From Lachnospiraceae bacterium (GTDB taxonomy: Bacteria; Bacillota; Clostridia; Lachnospirales; Lachnospiraceae): a DNA stretch of 40,669 nt. Where the stretch lies: positions 1 to 40,669 of the forward strand of contig JAILGL010000167.1 of assembly GCA_024696825.1 (NCBI GenBank). Direction: 5' to 3'. Shown one piece after another: positions 8,854 through 16,500 of this stretch (positions within the stretch are counted from its first letter, which is position 1; each line of letters opens with the position of its first letter). The notes below the pieces were generated by a model, which saw only the letters and a list, made by a program, of their open reading frames with translations, did not search any database and was not told where the DNA came from. The position numbers were made by a program, and so were the translations under genes.

Positions 8854-8937
8854 TGCGTAAACTCTTTTCGAGACTTCTGAAAGGCATATAAATTATTTGA
8901 TTTATGTTTCTTTCAGATGTTTCGGATGATTTACGCA
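8854..8937 (+). promoter_or_regulatory. Long leader hairpin in the pnp 5' untranslated region
   Basis: Nested complementary arms fold into one long irregular hairpin. TGCGTAAA (8854-8861) pairs with TTTACGCA (8930-8937). CGAGAC (8869-8874) pairs with GTTTCG (8919-8924), with one G-U. TCTGAAAG (8876-8883) pairs with CTTTCAGA (8910-8917). A T-T mismatch separates the last two helices, and an internal loop lies below them. The AT-rich apex can pair further. It starts about five bases after the predicted transcript start and ends 17 bases before the ribosome site. In enterobacteria a double-stranded pnp leader is cut by RNase III and PNPase then represses its own translation; whether that applies here is inference. 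Confidence 0.75.
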
Positions 8938-8968
8938 AGTATATATTTTACTTGAAAGGAGATTAGAT

Positions 8969-11056
8969 ATGTCATACAAGTCATATTCTATGGAGCTTGC
9001 AGGCAGAACTCTTACCATCGATATAGGAAGAGTGGCAAAGCAGGCTAACGGTGCATGTCTTATGCACTATGGTAACACAACAGTATTAAGTACTGCTACA
9101 GCATCCGATAAGCCAAGAGAGGGTATCGATTTCTTCCCTCTTTCAGTTGAGTTTGAAGAGAAGATGTATTCTGTAGGAAAGATCCCTGGAGGATTTAATA
9201 AGAGAGAGGGTAAGGCTTCAGAGAACTCAGTTCTTACAGCAAGAGTTATCGACCGTCCTATGCGTCCTCTTTTCCCTAAGGATTATCGTAATGATTGTTC
9301 ACTTAACAACCTTGTACTTTCAGTAGATACTGAGTGCAGACCTGAGCTTGTAGCTATGCTTGGTTCAGCTATTGCAACAAGTATCTCAGACATTCCATTT
9401 GATGGTCCATGTGCTACTACTCAGATGGGTCTTATTAATGGTGAGTTCGTTGTTAACCCAAGCCAGGAAGTATGGGATGAGGGTGATTTACAGCTTACAG
9501 TTGCTTCAACCAGAGAAAAGGTTATTATGATTGAGGCAGGAGCTAAGGAAATTCCTGATGATGTTATGATTGACTGCATTTACAAATGTGATGCTGTTAA
9601 CAAGGAAATCATTGCATTTATCGATAAGATTGTTGCTGAGGTTGGAAAGCCTAAGCATGAATATGAGTCTTGTGCAGTTCCAGAGGAAATGTTTAACAAG
9701 ATGAAAGAAATCGTTCCTCCAGAGGAGATGGAGGTTGCTGTATTTACTGATGATAAGCAGACTAGAGAGGGTAACATTAAGGCAGTTACAGAGAAGTTCG
9801 AAGAGGCATTTGCTGAGAACGAAGAGTGGCTTGCAATCCTTCCTGATGCTGTATATCAGTATGAGAAGAAGACAGTTAGAAAGATGATTTTAAAGGATCA
9901 TAAGCGTCCTGATGGTCGTCAGATTGAGGAAATCAGACCACTTGCAGCTGAGGTTGATATTATTCCTAGAGTTCATGGTTCTGCTATGTTTACTCGTGGA
10001 CAGACTCAGATTTGTGATATTATTACTCTTGCTCCACTTTCAGAGAAGCAGAGAATCGATGGACTTGATCCATATGTAACTGAGAAGAGATATATGCATC
10101 ATTATAACTTCCCTTCATATTCAGTTGGTGAGACAAAGCCTAGCCGTGGACCAGGACGTAGAGAGATTGGTCATGGAGCTCTTGCTGAGAAGGCACTTAT
10201 GGCAGTTATTCCTTCAGAGCAGGAATTCCCATATACAATTCGTGCCGTATCAGAGACATTTGAGTCTAACGGTTCTACTTCACAGGCCAGTGTTTGTGCT
10301 TCATGTATGGCACTTATGGCTGCCGGAGTACCTATTAAGAAGCCTGTTGCAGGTATTTCTTGTGGTCTTGTTACCGGTGATACAGATGATGATTACATCG
10401 TACTTACTGATATTCAGGGACTTGAGGATTTCTTCGGAGATATGGACTTTAAGGTAGCAGGTACTCCTGATGGAATTACTGCTATTCAGATGGATATTAA
10501 GATTCACGGTCTTACAAGACCTATAGTAGAAGAGGCAATAAGACGTACACATGAAGCTCGTACATTTATTCTTGAAACAACTATGCTTCCTACAATTAGT
10601 GAGCCAAGAAAAGAGCTTAGTGAGTTTGCTCCAAAGATTAAGCAGATGAGCATCGATCCTCAGAAGATTGGTGATGTAGTAGGTCAGAGAGGTAAGACTA
10701 TTAATACACTTATCGAGAGAACAGGTGTTAAGATTGACATCACTGATGAAGGAAATGTATCAGTTTGTGGTGAAGACAGTGCTAAGATTGAAGAGGCTAT
10801 GAGACTCATCAATATCATTGTTACTGATTACTATGAGGGACAGATTTTAGAGGGAACAGTTTCTTCTATCAAGGAATTTGGTGCTTTCATAGAGTTTGCA
10901 CCTGGAAAAGAAGGAATGGTTCACATTTCTAAGATTGCTAAGGAGCGCATTAACCATGTTGAGGATGTACTTACTCTTGGTGATAAGGTTAAGGTTATCT
11001 GCCTTGGTAAGGATAGAATGGGTAGAATGAGCTTCTCAATCAAGGATGTTAAATAA
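8969..11056 (+). CDS. pnp: Polynucleotide phosphorylase
   Basis: Phosphorolytic 3'-5' exoribonuclease, trimeric, involved in mRNA turnover. The 695 residues show the full domain order: first RNase PH-like domain (about 10-140, with GKIPGGFNKREGKASE), helical linker, second RNase PH domain (about 310-530) with FESNGSTSQASVC (phosphate site) and GDMDFKVAGT near 490 (catalytic acidic residues), then a KH domain (IGDVVGQRGKTINTL, about 555-615) and an S1 domain (about 620-692, EGTVSSIKEFGAFIEF). The KH GxxG loop reads GQRG where GKGG is usual. ATG 8969 has AAAGGAG at 8955-8961. It has its own strong promoter and a long leader hairpin, which suggests control at mRNA level. rplS follows with its own promoter. 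Confidence 0.98.
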   Translation: MSYKSYSMELAGRTLTIDIGRVAKQANGACLMHYGNTTVLSTATASDKPREGIDFFPLSVEFEEKMYSVGKIPGGFNKREGKASENSVLTARVIDRPMRPLFPKDYRNDCSLNNLVLSVDTECRPELVAMLGSAIATSISDIPFDGPCATTQMGLINGEFVVNPSQEVWDEGDLQLTVASTREKVIMIEAGAKEIPDDVMIDCIYKCDAVNKEIIAFIDKIVAEVGKPKHEYESCAVPEEMFNKMKEIVPPEEMEVAVFTDDKQTREGNIKAVTEKFEEAFAENEEWLAILPDAVYQYEKKTVRKMILKDHKRPDGRQIEEIRPLAAEVDIIPRVHGSAMFTRGQTQICDIITLAPLSEKQRIDGLDPYVTEKRYMHHYNFPSYSVGETKPSRGPGRREIGHGALAEKALMAVIPSEQEFPYTIRAVSETFESNGSTSQASVCASCMALMAAGVPIKKPVAGISCGLVTGDTDDDYIVLTDIQGLEDFFGDMDFKVAGTPDGITAIQMDIKIHGLTRPIVEEAIRRTHEARTFILETTMLPTISEPRKELSEFAPKIKQMSIDPQKIGDVVGQRGKTINTLIERTGVKIDITDEGNVSVCGEDSAKIEEAMRLINIIVTDYYEGQILEGTVSSIKEFGAFIEFAPGKEGMVHISKIAKERINHVEDVLTLGDKVKVICLGKDRMGRMSFSIKDVK

Positions 11057-11064
11057 AAAAATAC

Positions 11065-11093
11065 TTGAAATGCTAAAATTTATTTGATATACT
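11065..11093 (+). promoter_or_regulatory. Sigma-A-type promoter of rplS
   Basis: TTGAAA (11065-11070), 17-bp spacer, TATACT (11088-11093), starting 9 bases after the pnp stop codon. No terminator is visible between pnp and this promoter, so some read-through from pnp is likely. Confidence 0.75.
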
Positions 11094-11099
11094 ATACGA

Positions 11100-11214
11100 G
11101 TTGTCGTGTTAATTCACGTATTGGAGATATTCCGCTGTTACAGTTACGTAGTAAAATATATGAAGATTACGTACATAAGTATTAAGAATGTCGATAAAAA
11201 CAGGAGGAATAAAG
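11100..11214 (+). promoter_or_regulatory. rplS leader, candidate ribosomal-protein L19 leader RNA
   Basis: About 115 bases lie between the predicted transcript start and the rplS ATG. The leader opens with a small hairpin CGTG (11105-11108) / CACG (11115-11118), carries ACGTA three times, and ends with the ribosome site AGGAGG. L19 leaders that control rplS are known in Firmicutes (an Rfam family exists). I could not match the consensus by eye, so the assignment is inferred from position and length only. Confidence 0.4.
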
Positions 11215-11562
11215 ATGAACGATATTATCAGAGAAATTGAAAGTGAACAGCTTAAGGCAGAGGTTACTGAGTTTAGAATCGGTGATACTGTAAAGGTTCA
11301 CGCAAAGGTTACTGAGGGTACAAGAGAGCGTATCCAGGTATTTGAAGGAACTGTAATTAAGAGACAGAACGGTAGCTCAAGAGAGACATTTACCGTAAGA
11401 AAGTTCTCTAACGGCGTTGGCGTTGAGAAGACATGGCCTCTTCATTCTCCAGTTATTGAGAAGATTGAGGTTATCAGAAGAGGTAAGGCTAGACGTGCTA
11501 AGCTCTTCTACTTAAGAGATCGTGTAGGTAAGGCTGCTAAGGTTAAGGAAGTATTAAGATAA
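11215..11562 (+). CDS. rplS: 50S ribosomal protein L19
   Basis: Large-subunit ribosomal protein located at the interface with the 30S subunit. From ATG 11215 the 115-residue sequence matches the family throughout: [14 protein letters not shown] at the N-terminus, [55 protein letters not shown] and the basic end [25 protein letters not shown]. Length equals that of the Bacillus protein. An in-frame ATG at 11188 would add nine residues, but AGGAGG at 11202-11207 sits 7 bases before 11215 and inside that extension, so 11215 is the start. Its usual neighbours rpsP, rimM and trmD are absent; here it stands alone with its own promoter. Confidence 0.97.
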   Translation: MNDIIREIESEQLKAEVTEFRIGDTVKVHAKVTEGTRERIQVFEGTVIKRQNGSSRETFTVRKFSNGVGVEKTWPLHSPVIEKIEVIRRGKARRAKLFYLRDRVGKAAKVKEVLR

Positions 11563-11618
11563 TTTTAGTCTATCAATTACTTACAGGATTATAAGCTAAA
11601 GGCTAATAAAGATTAATA

Positions 11619-11686
11619 AACTCCCACGTATGGCGTAGGTGACATCTTTAGAGTATGGATATGTCATCGGGTTGTGCGTGGGAGTT
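11619..11686 (+). promoter_or_regulatory. Compact structured RNA element directly before a ribosome site, unidentified
   Basis: A perfect 10-bp outer stem, AACTCCCACG (11619-11628) with CGTGGGAGTT (11677-11686), encloses an asymmetric internal loop (10 and 9 bases) and an inner stem GTGACAT (11639-11645) with ATGTCAT (11661-11667), capped by a 15-base loop. Both the internal and apical loops contain GTATGG. No T run follows, so it is not a normal terminator; the ribosome site GAAAGGG begins 8 bases after the stem. The layout is riboswitch-like, but it does not match any riboswitch consensus I can recall. Confidence 0.6.
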
Positions 11687-11705
11687 GCTCATTGAAAGGG
11701 AAAAT

Positions 11706-13388
11706 ATGTGGTGTCCAAAGTGCGAAACAGAGTATCGTGAAGGTATAGATGTTTGCGTAGACTGTGGTACTAAGCTTGTAGAGAAGAAACCGGAGAAAAT
11801 AAAAACAGTCGATCTTTGTACATATAATGATGAAGAGGATGCAAATCGTCTACTTACCTTTTTTAAAGATCAAGGTGTAGAATATCTAAGACTTCAAAAA
11901 AATAAAAATAATACATATACCATATTAGTTCCGGAAAGTGAGCTGGATAATGCAAATCGTCTTTTTGGAGCCTTAATGGATGGATTAGAGGAAGATGAAA
12001 TCTTAGAGACGGTTAGAGCTTATGAAAAACAGTTTAAGCGAGAAAAGAGAAGAGCGAAGCTTAGAAAAAGAGGCAGGAAATTTGCTGAAGATTTTGCTAA
12101 GAAACGTAATTCTAAAAATGATAAAAAAAACGATAATAAGGCAGATAAAGCTAAGTTAAAGGATGATAAAAAAGTAGGTAAAGCTAAAAAAGTAAAATCT
12201 GAAGATAAAGATAAGGAGGTAACTATGGCCGACGAAAAAGAATTAAAGGACGAGTTGGATGTAGAGGAAGTAGAGGAAACTGTAGAGACCGATACTGACG
12301 AAGAAACAGAAGAGTCTTCTTATGATTGGGACAATGAATCAGAAGAGGATGATGAGGATGAATACAACTTCGAATATGAAGATGATGGCAGAACCATTGA
12401 GGATATTTTAGCAGAAATTGATATAGATAAAGAGGTTATAACTGCTACAGATGCTAATAAACACATCGTTTATGCCTATGAAGAGGTAGAGGCAGATGAA
12501 ACAGAAGAGTCTTCCAGTGAAGATACAGAGGAAAGAAAGGCATCTGATGAGGAGGATTCAGAGGATTCTGAGGCTGAAGATAAGTATGAGGATGATAATA
12601 ACTTTGAAGTAAAGGATGAAGAAGAGGATGAAGAGGATGTCAATGATCCAAGATCTTTACTTTATGCTTCAAAGGGTGATTATGCTACCATGGAAGAGCA
12701 GTATAGAGATCAGAAATTCTCAGGTATAACATTTATTATATTTGGTATTCTTGGTGGTGTTTACTTAACTCTTACCAAGTTAAATGTTATTCCTATCGGT
12801 TATTCACTTCCTGTATTTATTATAATTGCCTGTATATTTGGTGGCTTTTTGGTTCTTGGTATAGTATCTATCTTAAAGGCTGGAAAGCTTAAGATTCACA
12901 TTCCTGAAGAGGAAAAGCTTACTAATACCATTAATGCATGGCTTGATGACAATCTTACCACTGAAATCTTAGATTCATGGTATGACCCAACAGTATCTGA
13001 TGCTGAAAATGATCTTTCACTTATGGCTCATATAAGAGTAGTACTTGTAATTAAGTATGAGAATCTTGATGTAGATTATCTCGAGAGAATTGCTGAAGAG
13101 TACTATGAAAATATGGGATATGAATCAAGTATTCCAAGTCAGTATGTTGAGCCTGAGTATGATGAAGATGAGGACGAAGAGGAAGAGTCCGATGAATACG
13201 ATTCAGAGGAAGAAGAGGATGAGGAGTTAGAAGAAGCTTCTTGGGAAGATGAAGAAGACGAAGAGGAAGAAGAGGTTGAGAAACCTGAGGAGACTAAGGA
13301 GCCTGAGAAAAAGCCTGATAATAAATCTTCTAATAAGTCTAACAAAGGAAAATCTTCAAAGAGTAAGAAAAAGCGTAAGAAAAGATAA
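11706..13388 (+). CDS. Zinc-ribbon, DUF2007-like, highly acidic membrane protein
   Basis: Function unknown. From ATG 11706 (560 residues) the order is: a zinc ribbon MWCPKCETEY...CVDCG (Cys3, 6, 17, 20); a small alpha/beta domain (about 30-90, VDLCTYNDEEDANRLLTFF) resembling DUF2007; a basic lysine-rich stretch (about 110-170); a very acidic Asp/Glu tract (about 175-330); two membrane helices (about 340-390); a globular segment of about 90 residues; a second Glu/Asp tract; and a basic Lys/Ser tail. Upstream in-frame codons from 11655 lie inside the leader RNA stem; GAAAGGG at 11694-11700 supports 11706. Alternating acid and base blocks suggest a disordered, interaction-prone protein with both ends cytoplasmic. 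It is followed by a terminator and may share read-through with rplS. Confidence 0.8.
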   Translation: MWCPKCETEYREGIDVCVDCGTKLVEKKPEKIKTVDLCTYNDEEDANRLLTFFKDQGVEYLRLQKNKNNTYTILVPESELDNANRLFGALMDGLEEDEILETVRAYEKQFKREKRRAKLRKRGRKFAEDFAKKRNSKNDKKNDNKADKAKLKDDKKVGKAKKVKSEDKDKEVTMADEKELKDELDVEEVEETVETDTDEETEESSYDWDNESEEDDEDEYNFEYEDDGRTIEDILAEIDIDKEVITATDANKHIVYAYEEVEADETEESSSEDTEERKASDEEDSEDSEAEDKYEDDNNFEVKDEEEDEEDVNDPRSLLYASKGDYATMEEQYRDQKFSGITFIIFGILGGVYLTLTKLNVIPIGYSLPVFIIIACIFGGFLVLGIVSILKAGKLKIHIPEEEKLTNTINAWLDDNLTTEILDSWYDPTVSDAENDLSLMAHIRVVLVIKYENLDVDYLERIAEEYYENMGYESSIPSQYVEPEYDEDEDEEEESDEYDSEEEEDEELEEASWEDEEDEEEEEVEKPEETKEPEKKPDNKSSNKSNKGKSSKSKKKRKKR

Positions 13389-13416
13389 ATGTAAATAATA
13401 ACATTTAAATATTAAA

Positions 13417-13460
13417 CCCCGATATATAGGCGTTAAAAACCTTTTTATATTGGGGTTTTT
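13417..13460 (+). terminator. Intrinsic terminator
   Basis: CCCCGATATA (13417-13426) pairs with TATATTGGGG (13446-13455, one G-T pair), loop of 19 bases, then TTTTT at 13456-13460. Confidence 0.85.
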
Positions 13461-13480
13461 AATTGTTTATAAAGACTTAA

Positions 13481-13509
13481 TTGTATTTGTGTCAAAATTT
13501 TGATACAAT
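13481..13509 (+). promoter_or_regulatory. Promoter of the subtilisin-like protease gene with palindrome in the spacer
   Basis: TTGTAT (13481-13486), 17-bp spacer, TACAAT (13504-13509). The spacer contains a perfect 12-bp palindrome, TCAAAATTTTGA (13492-13503), directly abutting the -10. A protein bound there would block RNA polymerase, so this is a candidate operator. The candidate regulator is not in the window, as far as can be seen. Confidence 0.6.
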
Positions 13510-13566
13510 ATTAAGGACGATTAGGGCGGGAAAAAAGTGCAAAATGAGAAGTGATGGAGGTAAAAC

Positions 13567-16500
13567 ATGAGAAGATTAGCATTTAAGAAAATTGCAACAG
13601 GTGTTTTAAGTGCGGCTATGGTAGTTTCTATGTTACCTATGTCTGGTACTAAGATTGCTTCAGCAAGTACTGTTGATGAGATAAGCGCTACAGTTTCATC
13701 TGAGAAAGCTGATCCACTTGAGGGTATTGATGAGAAATATTTAAACTCTCATGAAGTTCTGGTTATGTTTGAGGAGGGAGCTATTAGTGAAAGCTCAGCT
13801 ACTACCTTAAAGAAAGCTAAGAAAAATGATAACATTTCTGATAACTACGGTAGCTATATGAAGGCTGTAGGTAGTGAAACTCAGGCTGCTAAGATTGCAG
13901 AAAGTGAGACTGATGTAATTGAAGAAGGTCTTGATGGTGATTTTGAAATTGAAGATACAGTTGTTTTTTCCGGTGTAAAGAAGACTAAAAGCGGTCTTAA
14001 GAGAAGCGGAAACAATGGAATGAATAATGCAAGCGTTGTTTCTCTTGTAACATCTGAAAAATATACAGCTAAAGAGATGATAGAGATATTATCAGAAAGA
14101 GATGATGTATTATATGTTGAGCCAAACTATAATATTTCCCTAAATTCCCTTGATTCTTATTCTTTAAATGATGAGTATAATCCTTATACATATCATTTAA
14201 ATCAGGCTGCTGCTGAAAATGAGGGTGGACAAAAGGTGTTTAGTCGTGGACTTAAGGAAGACGACATGTTATCTGAAAATGCTGCCACTGCCTGGAAAGA
14301 GATTACAGGAAATGAAGAAGAAGCAGTAGTTGCTGTTGTAGATAGTGGTGTAAACTCAGATCATGAGGATTTGACTAATAAGCTCTGGAAGAATCCGGGA
14401 AATCTTGGATTAGAAGGTGATAACGGATATGACTTCTTTAATAATACCCCGGGAGTACATATTGATGAAATAGGACACGGTACACATTGTGCAGGTGTTA
14501 TAGCAGCTGAAGCTAATAATGGAGTTGGTATTTCAGGTGTTACAGCTAATAGCAATGTTAAGATTATGCCACTTAAGATATTTGGTGAGGATTATACAGG
14601 AGAGAATGATGAATCTCTTTATGGTTCATTAGGTGCATATAATTATGTACTTCAGGCTAAGCTTAATGGTGTAAATATAGTTGCTACAAGTAATTCATGG
14701 GGAATGAATTCTAATGATTCAAATATTTTTAATGAAATTCTTAAACGTCTTGGTGAAGCAGGTATAGTATCTGTTTTCTCAGCAGGTAATGATTCTGCTA
14801 ATAATGACAGAGCTCATATTGATGTTCCGGCAATTAGTTCTAATGATTATACTATTATTGTAGGAGCAGCAGGTCCTGATAATAAGAAATCAGGCTTTAG
14901 TAGTTATGGAAAGGCTTCTGTAGATATTTTTGGTACAGGTTCCAATGTATTTTCAACAGTTGGATATGGAAGCTATTTCCCATCAATCTATAATCCGGAA
15001 TACTTAGCTGAAACCACTGAATATTTTGGAAGATTTACAGCTGATACTGAAATAGTTGATAATAAGGTTACTCCTGTTGTTGCTGATAACGGGCTTGGTG
15101 AGAATTCTGAGGAAATTAAACCTTTTGGTGAGTCTGTGTTTGTGGCTCAGAAAAGTGGTTTTGATTATGATGATTTGAATAGTGAAGAAGGCGAAGATGA
15201 GGATGAGGAATATTATGAAGCTGCAGGGGCTAAGGATGTAGATGATCCTGAGTATTCAGACGATCCTGAGTATTCAGATGATCCTGAGTATTCAGATGAT
15301 CCTGAAGAAGGAGAGGATGAAGAGCCTTTTGTAAGTGAAGCTGAGTATGAATTATCTATTGATACAGAGCATTATGCATCAAATTCCTCTAACCCTGCAT
15401 CATTAAAGTTAACAATTAAAAATGCAAAGGTTGGAGAAGAGTATTGCTTCTTCTTCCCATATGATAAGAATGAAGAGGATGACGGCACTAATGTGCATAG
15501 TTCAATGCTCTATGAATCAACAGGTTCAGATAATGGTTTTACAGCTCGTGTAACTGCTGCTGAGTTTGTCGAGGAAGAGGATGGAACCATAGTTCCAACA
15601 AACTATAAGGCTGATGCTTATGGTTGTGATGAACCATATAGAGGTCTTTATTCACATGTTACCGACAGAGATTTAGAGGAAAGATATTTTAGATCTGCGG
15701 AGAATGTTGGAGAAAAGAAAACAGGATATGGTATATATATCCATCCGGATGATCATGCTATGGATAATGGCGGAGATTTTGATGAAGATGAGGAACCAGT
15801 GGAAGAAGAGGAGGAACAGATAGGAGATATTACCATTTACATTGATTCCTTTGGTATTTCAAAGCCTAATATGTTTTTAGAGGTAGCAAATTCATATGAT
15901 TACATGTCAGGTACATCTATGGCATGTCCTTCTGTTGCAGGTGCTACAGCTTTAATTGCACAGCTTAATCCTAAAACTGATAGTATGTCTGGTGATGAAT
16001 ATTCAAGATTTATAAAGAATAAGGTTTTATCCTGTGCTACAGTAACAGAAGAATTTGAGGGTGCATGTTCTAGTGGAGGATATTTGGATTTTAGAAATAT
16101 AAATAAAAATAAACCTGCATTTTCCAACTATACAATGGATATTGATAAAAATAGTATTATAATATCCGGTATTAATCTTAAAAATGGTACTCTTGAGTAT
16201 AAGAATGGAATAGATGAAAATGATGAATATAAGACCATATCTAATACTCCTTCAGAGACTGAGCCATATGTAACCTTTGCAGAGGATGGTAATTCTGTAA
16301 CCGTTAACAATGCTAAGGAATTAATGTATAAGCTTATAAGCTTTAAGCTTACAGATGATAGTAATGTGGTAGCTGAGGCTTCATATTATCTTATAAAGGG
16401 CAATAAAGAACTTTCACCTATACTTTCAGATTATGAAAGCTTACCTGTAAGAGAAGGTAATGCTGTTTTAAATGCTAATATTACATATAATCTTGCAACT

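Noticed and set aside
11188..11214. Upstream ATG start for rplS
   Set aside because: The AGGAGG ribosome site lies inside this extension, and L19 normally begins at the later ATG.
11619..11686. Hairpin as the rplS terminator
   Set aside because: No T run follows the stem, and it lies immediately before a ribosome site; attenuation or a leader role fits better, although partial termination is not excluded.
11655..11705. Upstream ATG start for the zinc-ribbon acidic protein
   Set aside because: It lies inside the stable leader stem and gives a non-conserved leader; GAAAGGG precedes the ATG at 11706, which starts the zinc ribbon.
13139..13345. Minus-strand open frame encoding a serine-rich stretch
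   Set aside because: It is the complement of the Glu/Asp codons of the acidic protein on the plus strand; no ribosome site and low complexity.
15241..15306. Possible CRISPR-like repeat
   Set aside because: The units are contiguous 18-bp coding repeats without spacers and keep the reading frame.
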